DNA of 64,000 bases from Symsagittifera roscoffensis. Its lineage: Eukaryota > Xenacoelomorpha > Acoela > Convolutidae. The DNA lies in the NCBI RefSeq assembly GCF_963678635.1, contig NC_087066.1, positions 53,214,312-53,278,311 of the forward strand. Direction: 5' to 3'. Of this stretch, positions 35,201 to 48,104 are shown in pieces. The notes below the pieces were generated by a model. It was not told where the DNA came from, did not search any database, and saw only the letters and a list, made by a program, of their open reading frames with translations. Each line of letters opens with the position of its first letter. The first letter of the stretch is position 1. A program made the translations under genes and the position numbers.

Positions 35201-38187
35201 GTCCAGCAAGAACTCTCTCGCATGAACATAAACAGCCTCTCATTATTGGATAAAACGGTGCAGGTCACACCGCAAGTGATGAGGATGCTGGGCGGATTGT
35301 TAGAAAGAGAAGTTACCAGAGATGACCCCGAGTGGACAGCAGCAGTGGCATTGCTAACAGTCAGTGAAAAGGTGAAGATCATGCCGTCCAGACGACAGCA
35401 CGCAGAGAACGAGAGGGATTGTAGGACAATAGTTCAGCAACTGGTATCCTCAATACCCCACGAGATTTTAACCAGTACTTCTTACGGACAGAAAGAACAG
35501 GGGAGCAGCAAGTGGAAGAAAACCGTCACCTTTGTGGACCAGGATAAGGAAGGTGAAAAGGCAGAACAAAATCTGCTGCAAGACTATTTTTCCGGGGAGA
35601 CGAATGATAAGAAGAACCAGCGATCAGAAGATCAACACCCGGGACAAGAAAGTTTGTCCGGGGGTCTGAGATAGACGAGAAAATTTCTGATGAGAAAAAG
35701 GACCTAGAGAACAGGGTTTTGTCCGGGGAGTTCAGATGGATGCGAAGAAGGCACAGACATGATCTGGAGGAGCGTGCAGTCTCCAGCACAACCTCTTCAA
35801 CGAATGACAATTCCCGAAATTCAGGAATGGACACCTATTCAGACAGGAACTCGAGCTCGGGATCAGAACTGTCCGAACTAGCGATCCACACACTACTATT
35901 GGAAACTCGGGCAAGGGATCTGGGCAGAGAGGTGTACCAGGATCCTGACAGCGATCGCTACCTTATACCAAGCGAAAGAGTCTTTGACAACGCAGCGTGT
36001 GATTTGGAGACAATAGCGGTATCGAAACGTTCGATAAGTCTGTTGCCGCAGAAAGAGGTAGTCAGGACTGATCTTCAGCCGTTTAAACAAGAAACACAGA
36101 CGTTGGCGAAGATTTGGTGCGTTAAGATGGAAGAAGACACACACCAGCCCAACGAGCTGAATAGTCAGATGAGGGTCATGAAGACGTAATTAAAGGCGGG
36201 ATACACACTCTCGGATCTTCTAAGGGCGCAGAGAAATGATCGCATGACAAGCAACCTGAAAAGGTGGATCGAGAATGGTTCTCCGGATAAAGGGGACATC
36301 GAGGAAGATAGTTATCGCATCCTGAGACAGTACTTCATGCAGAAGGATGGGAGGTTATATTTGAACAAGGACGGGATTGTGGCTTGCAAAAGAAGAGAAG
36401 AAGACAGAGTCCTATACAAGTATAACGCGATAGTATTACCGCAACTCTATCAGACAGAACTATTATTTAGGTCGCATGATCAGATGGGCCATCAGGGGAT
36501 CGATAAAGTATATCAGAGGATCCTGAAGCGCTTTGAGTGGCCTGGAATGAAAAAGGCATGCGAGAAGTGGGTAACAGCATGTCTGTCATGCCAACAGGTC
36601 AAGGATCCAAGGAAGTTGCGATTTCCTTTACAATCGATCGAGTCGTCTGAATTCAATGAGGTGGTGCAGATAGATCACCAGAAGGTATGCATGACAGACA
36701 GTGGTTATAATCAGGTGTTGGTCATGATAGATCGTTTTACGAAGTATGCAGAGGCCGTGCCCTGCATAACTGCCTCGGCGGAAGAGACATGCGACCACCT
36801 GATCAATACGTGGATAGCGAGACATGGCTGTCCGATGACGTTTCAATCGGATAATGGAACAGCTTTTGTAGGAGAGCTTACGAAAGAGCTTATGAGACGC
36901 TCACAGGTCGCTCAGGCTCACTCCACGACATACCACCCTCAGACGAATGGCTTAGTGGAAAGACAGAATAGGACGTTAGTGTCGATGCTGAGAGTATATT
37001 GTTCCAGGTACATGACCGATTGGGACAGATACCTTCCACAGGTGATGGGAGCATATAACAGCACGCCACACTCCACCACCGGAGTCAGTCCACACATGAT
37101 GCTAACTGGACACGAGAAGTCTTTACCCTTAACCTTCTTCTACCCAGAGTATGAGGAAAAGAAAACGTCTCCACAGGTCTACGTGAGGGATGTGATCAGA
37201 CGCCAACAGGAGTTGAACGATTTGTGTAGACGAAATACTCAGCAAGCACAGGCAAGGCAGAGGAAAAGATTCGACAAGAAAGCAGCTGGTGCAAAAGCTT
37301 ACTCGGTGGGAGACTACGTATGGGTATTTCAGAACGTTATACCACCGAAAGGGACGAAAAAGCTCCTAAAAAGTATAGGGGATCCTTCATGATTACAGAG
37401 GTGCACCAGGAGGGACGCTTTTATAGACTGAGTACTGGCCGAGCCGCCCACTACGAGAACATCAAGCCACACAATCCATCGACAGAAGACTGGTGTATAC
37501 CTGCAGATATGGAAGAAGGGGATTATCTAATGATGGATCCTGCTTGTGAGGTCAACGAGAAGGGCACCAGGGAGAAGAACGATGGAAACGAAGTCGTGGA
37601 GGAAGGAACGGACACACCGCTGGACCTGGATCCAAACGAGGGGATCGAAGCGGACGATGAAACCTTACCCTACGCAGAGGAGGATTGGCCGGATCCCAAA
37701 CAGATAGAGGTGCCCAAGAACTTTGAACCGGATCTTCCGTTCACGATGCAGACTCGTCAGAAGGACGGGACAAGACCCAGAAAGAAACACAATCCTTACT
37801 TTGTTGTGGATAGGATAGATCTGAAGAAGATAGTGGTGGAAGTAGTGGGTCTAGAAGAAATAACTGTGTCACAAGACATTGACATAGTCGATGATCACGA
37901 TGATGAGTGGGTCGACGACCGGTCGAAATCCGAGGTAGAATTCGAAAACGAGCAACAGCAGTCATATGAACAAGACTTGACGAACCTGCGTGTCCTAGAG
38001 TGGCTGAACGAAATGACCTCGGACCCAGAGGGGACCAGCGTCACGATTCAAGACGTAGATCGTGAAAGCATGAAATAAATCAAGACCGAACGAGATGATC
38101 TTTCCTGGGCTGCCCAGGAAGGACGACTACTCATTCCAGCTTCTAACCTCGACTTGATACCCGATATGCGATCGACGGGGACGTAGA
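32227..38187 (+). pseudogene. Giant-element Pol: protease, RT, RNase H, integrase
   Basis: Protease: GLLDTGAVLSVMP near 32725 and FILGRDF near 32950. RT: from about 33780 (EYDMIEPSKSPWACGVV), then FCCDFRYLNKVTIKDAYPIP, KRMPFGLCNATATF, and the catalytic box as YVDEVV near 34180. RNase H: MYVLDTDASVVAISGIL near 34600. Integrase: zinc-binding His/His/Cys/Cys (SHDQMGHQGIDK, CLSCQQ) near 36475-36600 and DDE residues in QIDHQK, SDNGTAF and LVERQN. C-terminal region to TAG 38185-38187 is acidic. Breaks include frameshifts near 33300, 33862, 34460, 35690 and 37360, and stops at 34122-34124, 34446-34448, 36187-36189 and 38076-38078. Confidence 0.85.
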
Positions 38188-38249
38188 TGGATGTTTTTGT
38201 CCGGGGAGTGGGGGTAGGACTTACCCACACTGAAAACTTGATAATAAAA

Positions 38250-38819
38250 AAACTTAAGAGAAGCAAGAGAAACAGGAGTCTTAGAAGCAGAAACAGGCGA
38301 AGAACCTAAGAAACCTGACATAGGTAGGGTAGTTGAGTCATATTTTAACTTACCAAATGAATATTCAAGTAACATAATAATAACAGACAGTGATTTCATA
38401 CTCACAAATAGAACATGTGCAATAGCAATCACAGCAGACATGAGTTTTAGGACAGCGTTAGCGGCAGATTTTAAGAGAGAATACAAAAGCGTGGAATTCC
38501 TTTGGAAGCAAAGACCAGGGATAGGGGGCGTAGCGGCCTTACCTACGGCGGCGTCGCAGATACCGGAAAATACCTATGCTTCTTGGTAACGAGGGCGACG
38601 GAGAAGCAACACGTGGACCCAGAGAACCTAGTCTTGTCCTTGACGAGGCTGAGGGACTTCCTCGTGGAAATGGACGTGAAGGAACTCTCGCTTCCAGTGT
38701 ACGATCCAAACAGAGGACGACTGCATCCTCGGGAATTGTACGCGCTTGTACACGTGATATTCTCTGATACTAATATACATGTATATTTACATAAGAAATG
38801 TTACTTAAGTATGGGCTGA
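38250..38819 (+). pseudogene. Macro-domain-like ORF of the giant element
   Basis: Two overlapping frames joined by one frameshift near 38550. In the first frame: SDFILTNRTCAIAITADMSF, then TALAADFKREYKSVEFLW and PGIGGVAALP. In the second: GKYLCFLVTRATEKQHVDPE, LSLTRLRDFLVEM, ELSLPVYDPNRGRLHPRELY and VIFSDTNIHVYL. The order 'A/C-I-x-xDM...FK...Q...G.VA...YL.TR...L..SL..L...+..LP.Y...G.L' follows macro (ADP-ribose-binding) domains of the Poa1/MacroD-related kind, but the usual Gly-rich loop (xGxGxA) reads FRTALA, so ligand binding may be lost or different. Assignment is by pattern memory. No ATG start is evident; upstream stops lie at about 38238-38246. Confidence 0.5.
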
Positions 38820-39217
38820 GTGACGTGCGAGAGGGTGTTAGGCTAAAGACTAAGTCGTATGTAATGTGTGATATGTGTGCTATGTTATGTTATGTGTTAT
38901 GTTATTAAGATCGTGGGTAAGAAGGGGTTAGTGACCATGAACAACTGAATGACGATCTTAGGAATAGATCAAAGTTTGGACTGTCCAATCTTAGGTCGAA
39001 TTCCAAAATTTTAGAGACCGATTGATTTTAATAAATTTTAGGATAAATATCTTTTTATCTGAACTGTTTTTAAGCAAATTTTAACAATATATGTTAAGGT
39101 GAGACTGACAAGTGTGAAATTTGTGACTTCTTTTCTAGATCCTGATTGATCATTTAATTACTCACTTGAGTCAAAACCTTGGAATCGAATCGAATCAAAT
39201 CAAATCTGAAGAACAGT
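38820..39217 (+). promoter_or_regulatory. Spacer with a likely splice acceptor ahead of the long downstream frame
   Basis: No coding frame. AT-rich, with TTCTTTTCTAG ending at 39138, a good 3' splice-site candidate, followed 79 bp later by the ATG of the downstream frame. This would allow a spliced subgenomic mRNA, as in retroviruses. Confidence 0.4.
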
Positions 39218-41556
39218 ATGGACAATTTCAACTTAGATGAATTGATGGACCTGGCAGAGGTATATGTAGGACCAATGATAGATGCGATCTATCGTCGGCT
39301 GATCGATCGAGACTTCGCTCTGGAGGACCCAGAGGTAGTCATGCTGCTGACCGCCCTGATAAACATCTTGGGGCATGACAACCGTGGGGAACGCCCCACG
39401 GAAGTCCTGTTGATGGCAGCATATGGAGAGAGGGGAGTACTAGACCGCCCGAACATGAGAGTGATGAAGTGGAGAAACGGGGCTCTCTCAGGGAGTGACT
39501 TGGCGAATGAGCCTGGATTGGGAAGTTCTAGGACTTACCAACCAGGTGAGATGCCTATGCCCTCCAAGCCGAAACCTGGGATGACGAGAATGCATCAGGA
39601 GATGAACAGCGAGGCTGCCTCGTCTGGTTCACCACTGAGAGCAGCTGTGCTACCAAAGAGGGCGAAAGTAGGACAGAAGGTTCAGACGAACCAAACCATG
39701 CAAGATCTGGATGAGATGAAGGATGAACTAGAAAGTACGAAGAAGGAGCTGGACGAGATGACCAAAAGCATGCTCAAGATGGAGGACGATCGAGACATGT
39801 GGAGAAAATTGTTCGAAGACTGCAACAAAAAGCAGGGTCAAGAAATTGAGCGCTTGAGGCAGGACTACAAATAGCGATCGGAACAGATGGCGTTGACAAC
39901 GGCCGTGGAGAAAGTGATACCTGCAAGGAATATTCCTCGTGGGCAGTCCCCGATGGAGCTCTTGACGCCTCGAGAAGTGAGTCAAACAACGGAGACACGG
40001 CTCCCGACAGAGACAAATCGAGTAACGATCCCGGACCCTAGTGACACCTTGGGTGACCCCGTCGTGGAACAAACGGTGAGGAAGCTGATAGATACAGCTG
40101 TACGACTGGTCGCCAACAAGAATGCGCCAGGTTCCGGGGTGACTGCACCCTATGGAATGATCGACGACGCGGGCAGAGTACGACTCTCCCAGACCGTGAT
40201 CAGACAGGGGATAAGTGACGTGACGCCACTCATGGGGAGCTCGAATGCCCCAGAGAGAAGAATACAGAAGATGCCAGCGAAGAAAGTGTCTCGCATAATA
40301 GACGTACAGAAGAACAATCAATTGAAATATAATTTCACGGGAATTCCGGAGACAAATACGGGAGCTTGCTTCAATCGAGCGACTTGGAGCCCTGCAGTAA
40401 ACCTGCAGCACTCACCATTGGGGACATCTCATCTGATACTGGGAGACAGCTTGGTCAGAGTACTATCGAATTTGAGGACCTCGTGGGTCACCACGGTGAT
40501 GGCCTTTGGAGGCGCGACGATAGCCCAGTTATATCGAATGGTGGAGCTGATGAATCCAGGGAGGATCCCCAATGTGATGATCTTAGTTGGGACGAATGAC
40601 ATCTCCAGAGGTTCAGATGAGCAGGAAACACTAAAACACTATGGGAGTCAATGATGGTGTGTTTGTTTACTACCCTCTGGCATAAATTCAATTGCGCGGT
40701 ACTGACCGTTTGCACTGTGCCAATCAACACGATAGACTTGACAGCAGCAGGAAGAAGGCACAACGATGGAGTCGTCAGGTGGAATATCATCTTGAGGAAC
40801 CTCGCAAGTCGGAACGCCGGAAGAATGATCCTCATGGACATCGAACATGAGTTGAGAGCTATGGATCAGGCCAGACTGACCGCGGACGGCATCCACTTCG
40901 ACAGTATCGAAGGACAAGCTTGGTTGAATGGAGTCTTCCAAGAGCGGTTGGACAAACTAGAGGCGGAACTCTTTGACACAGGAGTGCTGAAGGAAGAAGG
41001 AACAGCGAGTGACGCGGTGATTACTACCTTTGTGCCTCCTAGCCTGGAAACACGCTTGGGGACGGTTCCGGCCGTCACGAACTACAGACAACAGAGATCC
41101 AGCCAACCAGGTCAAAGGACAGACGTACAGGATCGATTGGGAGAAGCGCCGATTAGGAGGACCATTCATCCTAGGAGAAGAATAGGACCTGTCAACCCAA
41201 TCGAAGAGACAGCTGCCAGTCGAGAGGAGAGACGCCCGGGCAGAGGCTCGTTGATGTGGTCAAGACCCATACCGTCTCCCTGGCATGTATACAAAGACGA
41301 GCTAAAGAAGCTGGATCTCCAGAGGGTAAACTTCATCGAAGATGCAAGGAGGATGCTGAATGGAGCGACGCTGTCCGTCAGCAGATTGTACTCGATAACC
41401 GGGGTAGACTGGTTGATAGCCGCTAGTATAAATTTCAGCTCCACGACGGCCTTGAGATTTGCTGAACTAGAGGGACTGCCCTCTAACAACACAATGGGAC
41501 CAGTGAACGCGAGACCCTTGCAAGACGTGAGATTGAATCATGATGAAGGGAATTGA
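39218..41556 (+). pseudogene. Downstream frame, part 1: coiled coil and SGNH hydrolase domain
   Basis: First ATG 39218. The N-terminal ~90 residues are helical (ELMDLAEVYVGPMIDAIYRR), then a linker and a coiled coil near 39700-39860 (DELESTKKELDEMTKS). From about 40420 an SGNH/GDSL hydrolase pattern appears: block I LILGDSLVRVL (nucleophile Ser), block II AFGGATIAQLY (Gly), block III LVGTNDIS (Asn), block V ADGIHFDS (Asp and His). All four landmark residues are present. Breaks: in-frame TAG 39872-39874, a frameshift near 40640 between blocks III and V, and TGA 41554-41556. An esterase role is inferred from fold motifs only. Confidence 0.75.
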
Positions 41557-43203
41557 GAAGAGAGACCTGGAAGATTTCTAGTGACAAGGGCGCCGATCGG
41601 ACAACATGTGAAGATGTTCAGGCAAGTAAGCTCACCCCCTGGTCATGTGAAGGAGAGAATATACCCAAAATTAGTGAATCAAGATGGTGATGTCCAAAGA
41701 TACGGCGGATTGAAAGCGATAAAGAAAGATGGGACCATCTTCGCCGCCTATGACAAAGCAGAAATGAGAAAGGCCAAGATTATGATAGTAGCGAATTCAG
41801 AGTTCGTGTACACTTCCAAGTCTCTGTTTTGGCCGGACGTCATAATGTTGGCAGCGGTTGACCTGGACCTACTGCAATCGATATCTCTGGCTATAGGGGT
41901 ACAAAGGCAGACGGACATGAACCCAATTACGATCGTGTTTGCTGGCATCAATGACCATCTACACAGTAGAGGTTTTCTGAGCAGACTCAGAGATCCTACA
42001 ACGGCAGAGAACGCTGTGTGGCCAGCGATAAAAGATATCCTTGAGTCGACGGGTGAAGTGGTGGATGCGACGAAGGAGGGGTCGTTCACCAAAGTGACAC
42101 CGAGAATAGTATTCGCGTTGTCTCCGGGGTATGCACATCTCCCGGATGGACTGAAATTTGTGTATGCGATTGTGACCTTGCTTTCGGAAAGAAGATATGA
42201 TGTGATCATATCAGCTCCGAATCGCATGATAGAGATGGAGAACCTGAGGCCACTCAAGGCTGAACTACCTGCAGTGTGGTCAGATATCTCAAACGCGATG
42301 AGAGGATTCAAGGATCATGCGCTACACATGTTAGTGTTGGACGAGGTGCTGGGGTTGGAACTGTCCAATTTCAGTCGACAGCTCAAACTGAAACCGGGAA
42401 TAGACGACGACCATCGAGTGATTGCGGCGATGTCCAACGACTTATGGTTCCGAGCAATGGAAGTCACAGGTGAAAACACGAGAAAAAAAAATTCACAAGA
42501 GACGAGAGCTCATTTGGAGGCGATGCTTTTGAGAACCAAGCCGGAAGCCAACCAGTGGCTACAACTGAATCCTAGAGTAGCGGCATTGGGTGCAGATGCT
42601 TTTGAGCAAGGCCATGTGATGATCACAAAGATCCGTGCCTACTTGTTGAAGGAGGTGAACCTGGCGGAAAATGCCGGAGAAAAGACCGCTGAATTTGTGA
42701 ACAGAATGTGTCTGATTACTCTGGAAACCTTCTGGACACAGGAAGTGAAGGGACAGGAGGGCTTTGAACGGACAGACAGCATGTTGGAAGGGTTGGGAGC
42801 CGGATGGACCGCGTTCTTCTTGGCAAAAGTCTACCCGAAAGTCTCGCATTACTTGATAAAAGAATTCCTCCAAGCAGTAGTGGAAGTGTCAATAGTGGAA
42901 CTAATAGCCTTGTTCGTGACATTTGGGGCAGAGAGTTTCGTGAAAGGACCGGCGATGCTGCTCACCGAAGGAATCCAGAACCTGCGGTTAGATGGACTTC
43001 TGACATTGATTGCAATTACTCACGGAAACTTGGGAGGACTAATAAAATTGACACGTTGTCCAGAGCAGATGAGAGAGAAAGTGAGGAACTTAGACATGAA
43101 GAAATCCACGGACTCGTGGAATAAAATTAGAGACCTGAGACACTCTTATCCAATATCTCTTACAACAAAATCGCTTTGGAATGGGAGAAGACGAGACTAT
43201 TGA
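41557..43203 (+). pseudogene. Downstream frame, part 2: second SGNH-like segment and hydrophobic region
   Basis: Continuous frame after the TGA at 41554-41556. AKIMIVANSEFVYTSKSLFW near 41780, then PITIVFAGINDHLHSRG near 41930 and VFALSPGYAHLPDGLKF near 42110, have the strand-loop layout of SGNH blocks I and III, but the block I Gly-Asp-Ser is replaced by ANS, so this looks like a degenerate second copy of the fold. Later, 42790-43060 is rich in hydrophobic residues (FLQAVVEVSIVELIALFVTF) and might contact membrane. I recognise similar hypothetical proteins from nematode-like repeats but cannot name a family. Confidence 0.5.
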
Positions 43204-45493
43204 AAGAGAGGAAGATGTTAGGCGACATGTTGGAGGCATGCCCCTGTTAACCGATCTGAGCTTGGCTATGAGAACCGATCCCTTAGCGCTGATTAGAGGA
43301 GTCGCGGAGTTTGTGACAGTGATCTATGGACCAGCAGTCACGTTTGCGTTCCCTGACTTTAAGGTGGAGGCATAGAGGAGGTCGGTGCTGCACCTGAACC
43401 TCATATCAGCAGTGGACGGTAGTACACTGAACTGGTGTGAACAGCACACATTGCGGGAGCTCATGAGTGAAGATCTGTTATTTACGAAAATATTGGAGCC
43501 AGAGATGACAGTCATCAATTTTGACGATCACTTCCGTGATCGCATGGGAGAAGTAGAAAGAGGACACATCGAAGTGTTTCCGAAGCTTTGGAATCTGAGA
43601 CCCTATGATAAAACGAATGGTGAAATAACCAGAGTGGCTCGTCTCCTTGCAGCATATCATAAAGTGAGAGAAGAGACGAAAGACTGGGGTAATTACGAGA
43701 AGCTGCCGGAAGAAATCCCCGAATTCCCTCTGATAAGAAGGATGTTGCTCGGAGCAGTCTCCGTGGTACAAACTCCTAGGTTGAGAGCATTCGAAACCAA
43801 TGAAAGGAGAGTAGGGAACTTCGTGGGAACGATGGATCCATACTTTGTAAGGAGAAATGCCGCCGTGTTACAATACACACGATTTGCATATACGGATCAA
43901 GCGACGAGAAGGCGAATAAGCAACGCCGCGACTCCCAAGCCTGGAAGATTCGACGAGGAATGGACGGGATTAGGCTTAGCTCCGATGAAGATGAGAGGCA
44001 GGACCGAACTGCCTGAAGCTTCCTTGATCCTGACTAGTGTGAAACCGGAGTTGAAAGTGGGAGGAACACTGCAGGCGAGAACCTTCCTAGCACCCTTCGG
44101 CTGCGAGGAAATCAAAGTGGTCCATGGAGAAGAGGAAGATAGATCGGCCGGTTTATTGATAATACCGAAGTTTCCGGAAGGAACCGACAATGATAAGCAA
44201 GGACCCTCGAGCTCAAAGAAGGATAAGTCAGAAGGAGATGACGGACAGGGAGGAAGCCGTCAAACTGAAGAACCCATGCAACAAGATGCAAGTCAAGCTG
44301 GTGGGGAAGACGACAGGGCATCGACAGGAGGAGCATCCAGCCTCGATTTCAATATCTTCAGTGATCTTGAGAACAACGCAATTACGTTGGCGACGACTGA
44401 GCCAGCGGATGAAGGCATCTCGACACTGGAGCCTCCGTCAGCCTTTATGGAAATGAAACGGAATTTGCCGGAGAGCAGCTCTCCTGGCAATTCAAGGAAT
44501 AACGACCAAAGAATCCTCATGGAATCACCTAGAAGGAGAAGAATAGAGGCCTCAGCCAGAGTACCTTTCTTGGGAACGCTGCCCGAAGAAGAATGGGAAG
44601 TACATCATCGAGACCACGAGAGTAGGACGGGATGCAAATTGGACAGAGTGGCGTTCATGGAAGAAGTCTGGACAGTGGTTCAGAGCTATGGGACCCAGTC
44701 CATTCTGAAAACGGGTCTCAACCAACCCTTGATGAGGGAAGTCCTTGACAAGCTTGATGAGTGTGAAGGGAGACTGAGTGAGTTGTTGATCGACTCGGCC
44801 ACTGATGAAAGTGAAGCGAATTCTCCCATCAAGATGACACCGCAGGACGATAAAGGAGAGGTGGTGTATCTGTCAAGAACCAGGAGAGGGACGATACGAT
44901 CAAAATTGGTGATTGATAAGATCAATGCGATGAAAATGAAGTTAGGCAGCAGAGTGATACCGAGGAGAGTCGGAAAGACGAAGGTGGATTCGGAGATATC
45001 GATGAAAGCTGTTAACTCAGCGAAAAGGAAACGAGTCGAAGAGGTCATGGATTTGGGACAAAGTGATTATCAATTGCCTGGCACCGACAAAATGTTGACT
45101 GATATAGCGATGGTGCCACCCATTCTCATGGCGGGAATAAAGTCAACAGGTTGAAAATCCAAAAGGAGTGATCGCACTCTGACTGGAGCACCCTTGGGAA
45201 TGGAGATACTCAGCCAATGCGGAGAGAGCAAAATGAAAGACTTTAAGCCATCTCCCATGAATCATGGAAAGGGAAATGTCGCAGGACAACTAGTACCAGT
45301 GGAGTATAACCAGCTGACGGTATCGGAGGCTGTGTCGATAGATGAACCGGCCTGTGGATACATGGAAATGTTGGAATACCGAAACTCGGCTAGAAGGTAC
45401 GTGATGGCTCTGGAAGACAAGGGTGCCATGGAGGGTTATCTGGAGACAATGTTGCAGGCACCACCCACAAGCAGAAGGCGTACGGGACTTTAG
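43181..45493 (+). pseudogene. Downstream frame, part 3: unknown, acidic and Ser-rich
   Basis: Begins at ATG 43181, overlapping the previous frame by 23 bp; this could be a true overlapping start or a frameshift. In-frame TAG at 43373-43375 and TGA at 45152-45154 interrupt otherwise open sequence. Residues from about 44170 to 44560 are low-complexity (EGDDGQGGSRQTEEPMQQD), flanked by globular-looking parts and a basic stretch near 44890 (SRTRRGTIRSKLVIDK). No recognised domain. Confidence 0.5.
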
Positions 45494-46950
45494 CATCGTC
45501 TGAGATACAGGCAGAAACGATGGAGCAGTTGGCGAGCCTTCCATGGAAAGCAGTGGTATTAAGGTATTTCGAAGAAGAGATGAGGACTACGCCAAGAATA
45601 CACGCTCTCGTGGCAGTACTTTACATAAGAACAGAGTTACAACTGAGGCTTGCCTGGTGCATGATGGGACTAACTCGCGAAGAGTATGATTCAGAAGAAA
45701 GGAAGAGGTCAAAAGAAGAGAAGGTTTTCCTTATGACGAACCTGAGGGATCTGATAGTCCAAGAGGGAGCAGCAGTAGCATGTGCGAAGCGGAGAGACGC
45801 TCTCTGTTTCATTCGATTCATGATAGAGCCGATTTCAGTACCTGCATTGAACACTTGTGTTAAGATGCTGAGGGAAGGCGATGAGCGAGCGAAAGCCTTA
45901 CTTTTGCTAGCACTGCTAGATATGCAGCAAAGCAAACCGATGAGGGTGAACATGAAAGAACCCGAGGAGTTAGAACCCATGAGAAAGATAGATGAAATCA
46001 GGAGATTTTCAAACAAGGAGCTGAGACTCACTAAAGAAGCTATGGGGGGACTGCCGAAATCCAGTGAATACTGTGGACCGATCAAGAGGAAATCGTATAG
46101 CTACGTATCCGGAATCATAGGGATAGCGTACAATCCTTTCCTGAGTGAAGACATACGCGATTGCTTCTTCGATTACGAGCAGGCGGTGTTACTAAGATTC
46201 TGGACGTCCAGAATTGTAACGATTAAGAGCGTTAACAATCCACATCCCAAATTGGGATTGGTCTTGGAAGAAGAGGTGACTGCACCTTCCGTACCAAAAT
46301 CCGACAAAAGAGTGGAGTTTGGGTTGGGATTCTCAGATGAATTACTGAGAACGAGCTTGATGGCAGTGTGGGAATTGATGAGGCCATCATGGTGTCCTAG
46401 TCCCAACGCTGACTCGATATTACGGGCGTCACAAGACGCGCAGAGGGAACTGAATGCAGACTGTAACCTGCGTGACCTTAACATCAAATATAATGTGATG
46501 ATAACGGCCTCTAGGAGCAACGGAGAAGATAAAGTGGAGTTGCCTGGCTGGGGATCAGAAGACTGGGTCAAACCTGGTAGCTGTCTGGCAGAAGTCTGTG
46601 GACTGGAGGGTCACGTTTGTGGAGGTCTGGACTGTGTGAAGACCCTAGAGAAACAACACAAGCAATTGACGATATTGTTTGGGAACGTCGTGATGAAAGC
46701 AAGAACGGAAACGGAACTGATAGCGGATTGTCATGGAGGAACCGAGGTGAATCTAGTGACTGCACTAGGATTCTACAGCATGTTTAGTTCTCTAGAGTCA
46801 CTATTGAATCTAGAACAGAGACATGAGATGGTCACTGCCATCAGTGTAGAAGTGTTCCCAGGAGTTCTGCAAACTGAGCAAAAGTACATAGGAAAATGGA
46901 GGGAAGCGATCGAGACGGAAATGAACATCAGACACAGTGAGACTTATTGA
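45494..46950 (+). pseudogene. Downstream frame, part 4: unknown globular region
   Basis: Open from 45494, with ATG at 45520; joined to the previous part by a frameshift near 45485. The ~475 residues are mainly helical with scattered Cys (CGLEGHVCGGLDCVKTL near 46590). I do not recognise the family. The frame is cut at 46948-46950 because GACTTATT is present twice in tandem at 46941-46956. Confidence 0.5.
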
Positions 46951-48104
46951 CTTATTGTAGACCATCAGGAGAACGATATTTGGTGGGTTCGACATTGGCT
47001 CCAATGTGCAAGAGCAGATACCCCGTATATTTCGTAGCTGTCGATGTAAAGAGTACGAGAACGATCGTGGATCAAGCCTTCTCAGTGCCGAAGTGTGTGA
47101 GACTGGCGATAATGTCCGAGAAATCTTACGAGTTGCTATGTAAGATGTTCTCAGCAGTTCCAGAGAGAACCAAGGAAGAGTTGGAATCAATACTAGGAAA
47201 AAAGTTCATGGGATACGTGAGCGGGAACTTCAGTGACTTTGAGAGACAGAAACAGAGAGGATCAACTGTCACAGATTACAATACAGTAGACGAGAGTGAT
47301 GAAGTCCACCGAGTGACGATGGAAGTGGAACCATTACTGGAAGCTTGACGAGTTTCCCTGCCACTGCTTGCTGCAGACCTGGTGGTATCCCAAACGTAGT
47401 AATCTGGTGTTGATCTGGGACTCTGGAGAGCTGCTCTCCATGGGTTTACCAGACTCATCACAGCCCATAACAATAGTGATAGTGGGAGTTTTGATGGTGA
47501 TACGATGGCTGGAAGCTCACGTAAGAGAGAACAATAGACAGGAAGCGCCGACGAGAGAACAGTTGCGGAAATTATATTGTCTAAAAGATTTAGATCTTTT
47601 TGAGACAATGTGCAAAATTCTAAACATTCCGATGGAAGTGAAGAAGATATGGGCAAGAAAACGATTGATTCCATGGTTCAGAGCTAACATGACTGCATGG
47701 TTGTACGAATATGGTAAAAAGCATATGTCGAAGCACGGCAGAGTGTACAGTTAATATCAGCTGGTATTGGAGCATGAGCTTTCAAGCGAGCTCTCGTGAC
47801 TCATCGGAATGCAGTGACCACCGCTGTGAAAAGAATTTCCAGGACAAGTGAACGTAGTGGAAAGGAGAAAACAGAGATGTTGAAGGAAGATTTGGAGACA
47901 AATGTGACGTTGTGTCTCCACAACAGCTTCTGCAGGAACAGAGAATCTAACGTGGATCCCCTACCTTGTTGCAAACAGAGGGTAGAAGAGCAGAAGTGTT
48001 GGAGGAAGGCTTCCAACAGCGTCAGGATAGCTAATGACGTGTTGCAGGATACAGAAACTGAGAGTGCAGAGTCAGTGTCACAGGAGGAGGAAATGGAACA
48101 TTGA
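46947..48104 (+). pseudogene. Downstream frame, part 5: C-terminal unknown region
   Basis: Three successive open stretches in shifted frames (46947-47348, 47368-47754, 47796-48104) with breaks near 47340 and 47760. Contents include KCVRLAIMSEKSYELLCKMF, LMVIRWLEAHVRENNRQ and a Cys-containing acidic tail ending EEEMEH. No family recognised. The last stop at 48102-48104 probably ends the coding region of the element. Confidence 0.45.

Noticed and set aside
28478-37965. Numerous long minus-strand ORFs opposite Gag-Pol
   Set aside because: GC-richer coding strand produces open antisense frames; none shows a domain.
41748-46765. Minus-strand ORFs opposite the long downstream frame
   Set aside because: Antisense shadows with no motif.
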